Shown here: piece after piece, positions 1 to 11,338 of the stretch
Layout of the letters: each line of letters opens with the position of its first letter
How positions within the stretch are numbered: position 1 is the stretch's first letter
Origin: Narthecium ossifragum
Lineage: Eukaryota; Streptophyta; Magnoliopsida; Dioscoreales; Nartheciaceae
DNA: 64,000 bases
NCBI GenBank assembly: GCA_963920575.1
Contig: OY986973.1
Span: 21,929,851-21,993,850, forward strand
Direction of reading: 5' to 3'
Translations under genes and position numbers: made by a program
Notes under the pieces: model-generated
Databases searched by the model: none
Seen by the model: only the letters and a program-made list of their open reading frames with translations
What the model was told of the DNA's origin: nothing

Positions 1-1378
1 GTGCAGGAAGAACTCAACAGTAGGAAACAGAGGAAGGAAGAAGACGCAGTGAAACCCATGGAAGAGAAGGAAGGAAGACAAGGTGAAAAACACGAACACA
101 AGGATGAGAAAAGAACAGAAACACAAGGATGGTGGACGCCGGCCATAGTGGCCGGCGGCATTGGTCAGAATCCATGGTGAAACCATGGGTTCCGCCGCGT
201 AGACTCCCAATGAAAACGAAAGACTGCAGTATAGGGAAGAAGAGGATGACTGAGCGTCTTACCAAATGGACGAAGTACGCCGGAATCGGAGATGAAGTCG
301 GAGAGGAAGAGGAAGAGCCGGAAGCAGAGGAGAGGTGTAGAGCAGAGCCGCGAAGTAGGACCACTATAAATAACCCAGTCGTTAGGAGCCCTATTTGGAG
401 TAGGACTCCAGGCTGATAAGGATGGAAAGGCCGGTGAACGGTTATGATAACCATGTGAGTTTTAGCAGAGCGCGAGCAGGATCGATCGGACTTGATCGAT
501 TGGATCGATCCGTCGCCACGTGGACGCATCGGGTGCACTCGGCTGATAACGTGAGTAAATAGGCCCGATCGATCTAACTCTTGTAGAAAGATCGATCCGA
601 CGTATTCAACTAGACTCAATGGGGAGGACGGATAGAAGGATCGATCGGAAGGAACACAGTGAAAACACTACGTTCTGTCACCAATAAATAGAAAAGCAGG
701 ATCGATCGGTCCTGATAGGAAGGATCGATCGCACGCTCTCAACCAGAATCTATTATTGAAGGAGCGATCGAAGGATCGATCGGAAGGTGACGTGCAAAAA
801 ACATGACGTTCTGTCAAAATTAAATAGAAAAGCAGGATCGATCACGCTCCTATGACGCGATCGATCTAACTACCAAATGGATTAAAATTTAGACGGAGGG
901 ATAGACCGATCGATCAAGTGTAGGGAAGAAAACACTACGTTCTGCCAAATTTAACTAGAAAAGTAGGATCGATCGCGCTCCTATGGCGTGAGCGATCTAA
1001 CAAAAACCCAGTGAGAAAAAAAACGCAAGTTACGAAGAAGGATCGATCCTACCAACGCTGGAGAATCGATCGGACTCAACGAAAAGTGAAAAAACGCAAA
1101 ACAAATCTGGGAATTAAGCCTCACACAATGTGAACAATCCGGACCTCTCCAGACCAACGCAATTCAAGAATTGACATCCCAAAATAACAATTGCCACGAC
1201 CATTCATTGACAGCGACGATAGCAGTATAGACAATCAAAAATTTGCAAATAAGTAGAAATTACGCAAGCATGCAAAGAAAACTTGAAAGAAAGGAACTAA
1301 GTAAAACACATTAACAATGGGTTGCCTCCCATCAAGCGCTTGGTTTAACGTCTCTAGCTCGACTCAATGACAATGCAA
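1..1378 (-). mobile_element. Post-pol region and probable 3' LTR of Athila-like element
   Basis: This stretch lies downstream of the minus-strand pol below, where untranslated sequence and a 3' LTR are expected. It carries about a dozen copies of the palindrome GATCGATC between 480 and 1080. The phrase at about 1319-1352 (GGGTTGCCTCCCATCAAGCG) resembles a motif I associate with plant Ty3 elements next to the end of pol. Open frames here are purine/pyrimidine rich and match no family I know. LTR ends cannot be fixed because the left one lies outside the window. Confidence 0.5.
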
Positions 1379-3866
1379 TCACGCAGGGATTGGTTCATGC
1401 AACCGTTGTGTGGCTTCTAAGGTAAGAGGATTTTCGAGGTAACGTTTTAACCGTTGGCCATTCACTTTGAAAGTAGAATCAGAGTTAGGATGATGGAGTT
1501 CAACAGTCCCATGAGGAAAAACTCGAGTAACTTCGAATGGACCAGTCCATCTAGATTTAAGTTTCCCCGGAAAAAGCCGTAATCTAGCATTAAATAACCA
1601 AACCCTATCACCCACATTGTAAGTCCTCTGAATAATGAACTTGTCATGATACGCTTTAGTTCGAGCCTTATAAATAAGAGAATTATCATAAGCTTCATTC
1701 CGTATTTGCTCCAACTCATTGAGTTGAGGCAAACGAGCACTCCAGCCTGTAGGTAACCAATTAACCGTTTTAATAGTTAACCATGCTTTATCCATGAGAT
1801 TCACTGGTAAATGACAATGCTTACCATAAACCAATCTATATGGTGACATCCCTATGGGTGTTTTGAAAGCCGTTCTATATGCCCATAAAGCTTCATTCAA
1901 GCGCATGGACCAATCTCTTCTATCTGAACGCACTACTTTCTCAAGAATGCGTTTGATTTCCCTATTAGACACCTCTACTTGCCCACTAGTTTGAGGATGA
2001 TAGGGAGTAGCAACCTTATGGGAGATGTTGTATTTATCTAAAGTGTGACGGAAATACCTATTCATGAAATGCGATCCACCATCACTAATTATAGCTCTAG
2101 GATGACCAAATCGAGAGAAAATATTAGAGTGAAATAATTTGACTACGACTCGGTGATCATTAGTCTTAGTGGCGACGGCTTCAATCCATTTCGAAACATA
2201 ATCAACGGCTAATAAGATGTAAATGTAGCCATTCGAAGGAGGAAACGGGCCCATGAAATCAATACCCCAAACATCAAAAACTTCACATTCAATAATCGGA
2301 TTTTGAGGCATTTCATTTCGATGAGAAATACTACCCAACTGTTGACAACGAATGCAAGCTTTGGAAAAATTGTGAGCATCGCGCAAAATTGAAGGCCAAT
2401 AAAACCCAGACTGAAAGATTTTGGCTGCGGTTCTGCGGCCGGAAAAATGTCCCCCACATGCATGAGAATGGCATGATGTCAAAATGGAGATAATTTCAGA
2501 TTCGGGCACACAATATCTCATTATCTGATCCGGACAGTACTTAAAGAGAATAGGATCATTCCAAACATAGGATTTGACTTTAGAAAAGAATTTATCCCGA
2601 TCTTGTTTATTCCAGTGAGCAGGAGTGAATCCAGAAACAAGATTATTTACGATGTGCGCAAACCACGGTCTCGGTGCTTGATCAACAGCTAAGAGATATT
2701 CGTCAGGAAATGTATCATCGATAGGGGATGAATCGTTAATGACATCTAAAGGAAGATGAGAAAGATGATCTGCAACCACGTTTAAAGCTCCCTTTTTATC
2801 CCGTAATTCCAGATCAAACTCTTGAAGAAGTAAAATCCAACGAATTAACCGAGGTTTAAGCTCTTTCTTAGTGACAAGATATCTAAGGGCTGAATGATCG
2901 ATAAAGATTATGACTTTTGATTCAAGAAGATAGGAACGAAACTTTTCTATGGCAAAGATCACAGCAAGTAATTCTTTCTCAGTAGTCGTGTAATTTACCT
3001 GCGCTTCATTTAACGTTTTATTAGCATAGTAAATGACACGATGAAGTTTATCAATAGTCTGTCCTAAAACGGCACCCACAGCATGATCAGACGCGTCACA
3101 CATGATTTCAAAAGGATGGTTATAATTTGGAGAATGGACAATGGGTGCAGAAGAGAGTGAATCATGGAGGATATTAAAAGCATTGAGACAAGACTTGTCG
3201 AATACAAATGGAACATCTTTAACCAGTAAGGCACATAACGGTCTGGAGATTTTACTGAAATCTTTAATAAATCACCGGTAGAACCCGGCATGGCCCAGGA
3301 ATGACCGAATTTGAAGCATTGAAGAAGGAGGCGGAAGTTTAGAAATAAGTTCTAACTTCGCTTTATCTACCTCAATCCCCCTATTTGAAATCACATGGCC
3401 AAGAACGATACCTTCTGTAACCATAAAATGGCTCTTTTCCCAACTCAACACAAGATTAGTTTTCTCACATCTAGCAAGAACTTTGGATAGGTTTTCAAGG
3501 CATGATTCAAAGGATTGGCCAAAAACAGAGAAGTCATCTATAAATATCTCTAAGAGCTGTTCAATCATGTCCCCAAAGATAATAAGCATGCTGCGTTGGA
3601 ATGTAGCAGGTGCATTGAAAAGGCCAAAGGGCATGCGACGATATGCAAATGTTTCATAGGGACAAGTAAAGGTTGTCTTCTCCTGATCATTAGGATCTAT
3701 GGCCACCTGATTATACCCAGAATAACCATCAAGGAAGCAATAATAGGATTGGCCCGATAGTCTCTCCAAAATCTGGTCAATAAAGGGCAATGGAAAATGA
3801 TCTTTACGAGTTAGAGCGTTAAGACGTCTATAATCGATACAAACTCTCCACCCTGTGGTCTGTCGT
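1379..3866 (-). pseudogene. Athila-type Ty3 pol remnant: RT, RNase H, integrase
   Basis: Read on the minus strand, the sequence enters inside reverse transcriptase (TGWRVCIDYRRLN) and continues through the catalytic FIDDFSVF, RNase H ([15 protein letters not shown]), the HHCC zinc finger of integrase (H..H..CIRCQQ) and the DDE core ([27 protein letters not shown]), to an integrase C-terminus with [11 protein letters not shown]. The wording [15 protein letters not shown] and the KVNGQRL end are typical of Athila. The frame is open except for one TGA at about 3271, where YR-x-FI expects arginine, so it looks like a single CGA-to-TGA change. Gag, protease and the first part of RT are missing: homology stops abruptly at about 3866. 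The element cannot be autonomous. Confidence 0.9.
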
Positions 3867-4600
3867 TAAAACATTGTTGACTTTTGGGAAAATGATTTTT
3901 GAAATAGATCCTCCTCGGGACGTAGCGTAACAACATGTGAACGATCGATCGGTCTCGATAGGTCTGATCGATCCCTCTCGGGGCGTCACCAGCAATTGAA
4001 GGAGTCGGATCGATCCTACTCCATAGAAGGATCGATCCTTTGCGGCCAGAATTAAAGATCAACGGCTCAGATCTAATCCGTGGGAGATGTTTGCTTAGGC
4101 TATAAATAGTCAATGTTTAGGGATTTTGAGGGGCTTTTTTCCAGACGTTTTTGGGGAGAGTTTTCCTATCTTTTTCTACACTTTTTTTCAGTGATTCTTT
4201 GGAGGAGATCCATGGCGGGAGGAGATCATCAACTTCCACCGATGGATCGACCCCTAAAGATGAGTAGCTAAAACCCTAACCATGGGATTCTTATGATGTA
4301 ACTAGGGTTTTTACTAAGGATTTCTTAGATCTAGGGCTTGTATACACTCTTGTTTGATTTATATGGATTGATTTATGTTCTCTTTATACCTTGGTGTTGA
4401 TTTCTTGCTGGATGTATGGATTGCCCTGGTTTGCACTTGATTCTAGAGCTTGTGTATGTTAGGGCTTGGATTGGGTTCATCCAAATAAGAGGATCATGCT
4501 AGTCCCATGATATCTTGGATGAAATCTTTTTCGTGATTAGGGATTGTATAGTGCTAGTCCCACTACGTTCCATCCCTAATCCTTCATACATCTTACCTTT
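3867..4600 (+). mobile_element. Truncated LTR-like segment in plus orientation
   Basis: Abuts the broken pol but is oriented the other way. It has GATCGATC clusters (3943-4040), a TATA-like CTATAAATAG at about 4100, a leader with T-rich tracts, and then an AT-rich downstream part with repeated 'agtccca' phrases. This resembles the U3-R-U5 order of a Ty3 LTR read on the plus strand. No second LTR, primer-binding site or coding domain is attached. The family assignment is a guess from composition. Confidence 0.4.
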
Positions 4601-4717
4601 GTAATGTCGGCCATCGAGATGCGAAGTCATCTCGATCGCACACCTAAATTCATATCCATGTTATTATTTGCGATGAATTCGCACTCGGCCTTCTTCTCGG
4701 CAAAAAGACCTTTGCCT

Positions 4718-4759
4718 CTTTTTATAAAGTGCACTTTATATCATGCACTTTATAAAAAG
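4718..4759. repeat. Perfect 16-bp inverted repeat (snap-back)
   Basis: The arms at 4718-4733 and 4744-4759 (CTTTTTATAAAGTGCA and its complement) flank a 10-bp spacer. The flanking words 'aaaaagacctttgcctc' also occur on both sides (4702 and 4754). Other copies of this promoter-upstream segment hold the phrase only once, so this looks like a local template-switch duplication. Confidence 0.8.
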
Positions 4760-5590
4760 ACCTTTGCCTCGAGATTTGCGTCGGAATCCGATAAAACACT
4801 CGGCCTTCTTCTAAATGGTTCCACACTCCCTCGAACAAAAGGGGTAGGGACGAGATCTGACGGCCTAGATCGCACAGACCTAGATCCGACGACCTTCTTC
4901 ACGAGCGTTCCAGAGGACCCAAACCCTATAGAGTATAAAAAACCTCATCCAAAACCCTCTCCATTTCAAGTCGTCTCCCCCAAATCGCACTCGGAAGCAG
5001 CTCTCGCCTTATCCGAACTCCCTTCTCCACGAGACACCCTCCGAGCTCTCTTCTCGGCGAGGTGAGATTCTTTTTCCTGTTGAATTCCTCGTATATATTG
5101 GTTGCTTGGTGATCAAATCTTGAAGTTGTTGTGATTCCTATACACTGCTTTGTTATTACCGGTTATCCGATCCATTTCTTTCACTCAATAGGATTGTTGT
5201 AGGAATTAGTATTTCATATCTATATTCTTGATTATGATGCTAGTTTTGGGAGGGAAACAGTCTTTATTGTGAAATATTGGCATGTTTATATTTGGATATC
5301 GAGCATATTGGTTTAGATGCAATTTTTTTTCATAAAAGAGTAATATTTATAAAGGTTGAATGCGTTTTCAAGATTTGAATAAAAAAATGAAAAGGATTGT
5401 TTGCAACGTTCGGCAAATCATCTTGCGCACAAGTGGTATGATGCTTCTCGAAATAAGGACTTTTTTTCCGTCTCCGTTCCATTCTTGGTTGAAACCCTTT
5501 GACGCTGTGTGAACATGTATGTGACGTTGAATGTCCATATTTGTTGTGGCTACCAGTAGGAGACGACATCAACATTCAGCTCCATGACAA
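4760..5590 (+). pseudogene. CPN60B 5' copy 1: promoter, leader, intron 1, dead start
   Basis: A copy of the upstream region, 5' leader, intron 1 and beginning of exon 1 of the chaperonin gene. A TATA box (TATAAA) is at 4934-4939. The leader exon ends in GGCGAG with a GTGAG donor at 5062. The intron ends in CCAGTAG at about 5559. The next codons encode a transit-peptide start related to STFSSMTTIGPIA, but the ATG is ACG and the frame closes at GCATAA near 5605. Copy 12 (44.3-45.15 kb) shares the same start-codon loss, so the two are duplicates. It cannot make a chaperonin; the promoter motifs are still present. Confidence 0.75.
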
Positions 5591-5733
5591 CCATTGGCCC
5601 TATTGCATAACACTCTAATCATTGTCTCTAATCATCTCAAGTACAACCTTTCCAGTGCTACTTTGTACCAATTCCATGCTGTACAATATGTAATAGATTG
5701 GGATGAGAATTGTATTCTCTTGATTGGGCTATT
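5591..5733. other. Short non-coding stretch before the gap
   Basis: AT-rich sequence nearly identical to 45166-45290 in block 2. I recognise no gene or element end in it. Confidence 0.5.
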
Positions 5734-5933
5734 NNNNNNNNNNNNNNNNNNNNNNNNNNNNNNNNNNNNNNNNNNNNNNNNNNNNNNNNNNNNNNNNNNN
5801 NNNNNNNNNNNNNNNNNNNNNNNNNNNNNNNNNNNNNNNNNNNNNNNNNNNNNNNNNNNNNNNNNNNNNNNNNNNNNNNNNNNNNNNNNNNNNNNNNNNN
5901 NNNNNNNNNNNNNNNNNNNNNNNNNNNNNNNNN
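5734..5933. other. Assembly gap, 200 N
   Basis: Exactly 200 undetermined bases. The sequences on both sides align to block 2 at about 45290 and 46540, where roughly 1.25 kb lies between them. The size of 200 is therefore probably a placeholder. Confidence 0.95.
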
Positions 5934-6035
5934 AAGGCAGTGGCCAACGAGTTGTATTTCAACAAGGACAGGTTAGCAACCATGAAGTTTCAAGCTTCTA
6001 GTCCCCTTAGTTGTACTTCAACAAGGTTTTCTTAA
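5934..6035 (+). pseudogene. CPN60B exon 1, C-terminal scrap
   Basis: Encodes ANELYFNKDRLATMKFQ, matching the junction between transit peptide and mature chaperonin (AKELYFNKDG in the intact gene). It then runs into CTTCTAGTCCCC without the GTGAGT donor used by the intact gene. The upstream part is in the gap. The block 2 counterpart is at 46540-46640. Confidence 0.75.
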
Positions 6036-6365
6036 ACCCGTATGATTATCATGTCTTTGTCATGCTCTGGGTCTTTGTTACAATTATATGAATAGCACTT
6101 ATGTCGATGCTCATCTTAGTTTCATCGAGTTGAAATGTCCTAATACTAGAAATTTGTTATCTCATGTGAAGATGTTGATTAAGTTAAACATATTATAATT
6201 GAAGAACAAGACCAAGAACCATAATAAAATTTTGTAAGCATAATGGTATCAGCAGTACAGCTGATCCAATGATTGGAAAGAATTATCATGGCATTCATCT
6301 TCTTGTAACATGTTCCATGATATTATTGCGGAACTATCTAACAACTAACTTATCGCTAATAGAGT
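6036..6365. other. Unassigned AT-rich segment
   Basis: Nothing coding is visible. It is present almost unchanged at 46642-46970 in block 2. It may be old intron or mobile-element sequence. Confidence 0.4.
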
Positions 6366-6777
6366 TCCCAGGTTAAGCTATTAGGTTGGGGTCACTTTCT
6401 TTTACACCTGTGTATTTAACCTCGTAAAGTTTGGCCCTTTATTATTCTTACATTCCAAGCTAAAATAGATGACATTCATAAGGTCATCTATATGGGTGCG
6501 CAAAAAAATTTCAGGTAAACAAGTTGAATCTGATAGCACGATCAAAACTTGAGTATTCAGGACAAGTAATGATCTGATAGCCCGATGGCATGCTCATGTT
6601 TGATCCACAGCCTTACTGGATCCGGATTCGGATGCATAAAGGAATCCACGCTATCAGATCACGTTGGATGCTTGGGCTTTATTTTCCAACGACTACCTTG
6701 AGATTCATGCACTTTGTAAAAAGACCTTTGCCCCGTGATTCACATTGGAATCCAATAAAACGCTCAGCCTTTTCTAA
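6366..6777 (+). repeat. Segment S, copy 1 (CPN60B-upstream repeat)
   Basis: A segment of about 400 bp starting near GGTTAAGCTATTAGG and ending in CTCAGCCTTTTCTAAATGG. It recurs at 10241-10650, 46970-47370 and 50154-50580, and a 3' part at 45600-45740. At 10.6 and 50.6 kb it runs straight into the CPN60B promoter copy, so it is probably ancestral upstream sequence of that gene. Here it is cut by the gag element instead. Confidence 0.7.
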
Positions 6778-7245
6778 ATGGCAACATTGAAACAAAAGTA
6801 CTTACCTGAAAGTTACTTAGATGACCTACTAGATCAATGGGACAATATAAGACAAGGCAATAGATCGGTCGCTGATTACATCACGCAATTTGAGGACTTC
6901 AGAGTACGATGTGGTATCATTGAAAATGAGAGGATCTCTCTAAATAGGTTTCGACTTGGTCTCAAGGATGAGCTAAAAATGGAACTTATTGGTCAAGGTG
7001 TCACCACCCTAAATCATGCTGACATCATTTTTAAACAATTTGAACGCATGTCTAGGACCACTTTCACAAGACATTCCCAACCTTTAGGAACTAGGCTACC
7101 TGGGAGAGCCACTTCAACTAAAACCCCTCCCACTGCTGGCCCAAGCCAAAAAGACAAAACATTTTCGAGGCACCCTGTAAACAAGGTTCTAGGATTCAAT
7201 GTTATAAATGCCATGGCTTTGGTCATGTCGCAACCAATTACCTGA
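6778..7245 (+). pseudogene. Ty3-type gag fragment (capsid plus zinc knuckle)
   Basis: Encodes a retrotransposon gag core (YLPESYLDDLLDQWDNI, then GNRSVADYITQFEDF and GLKDELKMELIGQG) of the kind found in plant Ty3 elements. A zinc knuckle CYKCHGFGH follows at about 7198-7230, but in a different frame from the capsid part, and the fourth metal ligand (expected Cys) is Tyr. The related copy at 47374 keeps the knuckle in the capsid frame, so the frameshift near 7165 is specific to this copy. There is no methionine context or full N-terminus, and no protease or pol follows. Confidence 0.8.
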
Positions 7246-8386
7246 AAAACATCGAGGAACTAGTTTACGAGCCCAATCTCGATGACATTAATGACATTGA
7301 TGATGAGTGAGATAGATTCTAACATCAGAAACTATAGTAGGCCATCCCCACAAACTGAATCCAATAACTCTATGAATGTCCTTAGTTGTGACTTTTCACA
7401 ACCCTTAGAACTTACTGTGAACAAGGTAAACGATCTGCTCAAGTATGAGAGTCTTCAAATCATCAACCCACATCAGTTTGATAATATCGTGTTAATAGAG
7501 ATATACGGTCTTCCAAAACCCATCACATTGCTTAACCTTCCAAAAGCTATCTTGTTTGATTGGCACATTTGTTTCATGACCTATTTTTGGAGAACCATGT
7601 GGCATCTCATAAACACAAATTGTAAGTATTCTACTACCGATATAAACGACCAAATGGCGGGTGTGAATATAAATCTTGGTAACTTTCTAAGATTTCTTAT
7701 GGGTGGCAGTCCACATATTTGGGATTCTATAATTCTCCTGCATCAATTTGCATGTTGCATCATAATTAGCAGGTTTATCAGGATGTTTCTATCAGAAGTC
7801 ATGCATGGTTACAATATTAGAAAACATCTCGATCTCATATCTAGGAATTTCTCTATTCATGCATGTACACATTACTTTCATAATTGGCATTCAGAGATCA
7901 GTAAGAATATTCACGCAAATCACCTTGAATATGAGTTGCGGAATAATTCTCATGGGCATTTGAATGAATTTCAAATTGGGAGATATGTGATGAGATTTGC
8001 TCTCAAATTGCAGGATTATAGTATTCGATCATCTAAAGTGTTGCATGATACTAGAATATATTCCTTCGATTTCTTCATTTTGCCATACTACAATCTAAGC
8101 CCTACAAATGCTTTAGCATGTCTCCTTGATCTCATTGTTTATTGAATCTCATCCTTCACCCTTGACGATCCCTTTATTGAGCCACCACTTAAGCTCCCAC
8201 TTCAGCATGTACCTCATCCTACATCCTTGCCTCTTTCGCCCACAAAATATGAGTATTTTGATGCAATTTTGAATAATTGGATAGTTTCTGTTAGTTGTGA
8301 GTATAGTCAGATCTTTCCTTTCTTGGAGCGGACTCAATTTTTGCAGGACGATTCGGACTTCTAGAGCACTATCATACCCATGATAC
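7246..8386 (+). mobile_element. Unassigned internal part of the gag element
   Basis: Follows gag and precedes the LTR piece. A long open stretch (7282-8145) predicts a protein rich in Ile, Leu and His that resembles no family I know. Of this, 7213-7962 is missing from the block 2 copy, so it was either deleted there or inserted here. No reverse transcriptase motif is visible. It is most likely decayed internal sequence of a deletion derivative. Confidence 0.45.
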
Positions 8387-8736
8387 ATCGGATCCAGATC
8401 AATCCAGATTCCTTAGCATATGGGTCTAGCTAGTTCATATTTTGATTATTGCTCGGTCATAGTATAGTTGTTTTTGAGTCAGTTTGCTTATTTAGCAATA
8501 AGTTACTTTATTATTGTGATCAAGTCCAGTTGTTATTCGAGCTTGAGTCTATTTGTACTTAGTTGGTTGAGTCGGTTCCCTTCTCCTATAAAAGGGGAAC
8601 TTTCTGTTTTGGGATATTGATTATTATTGACGACGGCAAGATGCTGCTCTCTTCTTCTTCCTCCCTTCTTCTCCTCTAAGCTTCTTCTTCTTCTTCTCTC
8701 TTCTATCTCATTATCTCTTGGTGTGGTCCTACATAA
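8387..8736 (+). mobile_element. LTR of the gag element, left end truncated
   Basis: Matches the 363-bp LTR at 48285-48647 but lacks its first ~20 bp and the preceding polypurine stretch. A TATA box TATAAAA is at 8587 and a CT-rich leader (8640-8710) follows. The right end (CCTACATA) is directly joined to chaperonin sequence beginning with a 20-bp palindrome. Confidence 0.7.
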
Positions 8737-10240
<1,504 letters not shown>

Positions 10241-10650
10241 AAGCTGGTAGAGTTCCCGGGTTAAGCTGTTAGCCGGGGTCACTTTCTTTTACATTTGTGT
10301 ATTTAACCTTGAAAAGTTTGCCCCTTACTATTCTTACATTCCAAGCTAAAATAGGTGACATTCATAAGGTCATCTATATGGGTGCGCAAAAATTTTTCAG
10401 GTAAACAAGTTGAATCCGATAGGCCGATTAAAACTTGAGTATTCGGGATAATTAATGATCCGATAGCCCGATGGCATCCCCATGTCCGATCCACAGCCTT
10501 ACTGGATTCAGATTAGGATGCATAAAGGAATCCACGCTATCATATCACGTTGGATGCTTGGGCTTTATTTTCCAACGAATGCCTCAAGATTCGTGCACTT
10601 TGTAAAAAGACCTTTGCCTTGTGATTCACATTGGAATCCAATAAAACGCT
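10241..10650 (+). repeat. Segment S, copy 2
   Basis: Begins at the break in pseudogene A (GGTTAAGCTG) and runs into the promoter of the next CPN60B 5' copy. The same arrangement occurs at 50154-50580. Confidence 0.7.
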
Positions 10651-11338
10651 CAGTCTTTTTCTAAATGGTTCCACAATTCTTCGAACAAAAGGGGCAGGGA
10701 TGAGATCCGACGGCCCAGATCTCTTGGAAGTTTCCCCAGCATTCGAAAGGACCTAAACCCGATCGAGTATAAAGAACATCATCCAAAACCCTCTGTATTT
10801 CAACTCGTCTCCCTCAAATCCCACTCAGAAGCAGCTCTTGCCTTATCCGACCTCCCTTCACCATGAGAAACCCTCTAAGCTCTCTTCTCAGTGATGTGAG
10901 ATCCTTTTCCCGATTGAATTCCTGGTATTTTGGGTGCTCGATGACCGAATCTTGACGTTGTTGTTATTCATATGCACAACTTTGTTATTACCGGCTATCC
11001 GAACCATTTCTTTCACTCAATTGGATTGTTGTAGGAGTTAGTATTTCATATATGTATTCTTGATTAGGATGCTAGCTTTGGGGGGGCAAACAGTGTTTAT
11101 TATGAAAGATTGGTATGTTTATACTTGGATATCGAGCATATTGGTTTAGATGCAGTTTTGTTTTCATAAAAGAGTCATATTTATAGAGGTTGAATGCGTT
11201 TTCAAGATTTGAGTAGAAGAGTGAAGAGGATTGTTTGTGACGTTCGGCAAATCTTCTCCCGCACCAGTGGTATGATGCTTCTTGAAATGAGGACTTTTTT
11301 CCCATCTCCGATCCTTTCTTGGTTGAAGCCTTGCAATT
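10651..11338 (+). pseudogene. CPN60B 5' copy 2, cut by PIF/Harbinger
   Basis: Upstream region, TATA (TATAAAG at about 10769), leader and most of intron 1 of the chaperonin gene. The intron copy ends at GGTTGAAGCC (11335), where the transposase remnant begins, so the acceptor and exon 1 are absent. Copy 14 at 50581-51178 stops at the same base, so the PIF insertion came before duplication of the blocks. Confidence 0.75.

Noticed and set aside
14..619. 201-codon open frame on the minus strand
   Set aside because: Ser/Leu-rich, overlaps LTR-type sequence, has no recognisable domain and no support from related copies.
5594..6035. Open frames running through the N gap
   Set aside because: They are open only because N is not read as a stop.
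7282..8145. 287-codon open frame after gag
   Set aside because: No known domain; largely absent from the block 2 copy; composition like decayed retroelement DNA.
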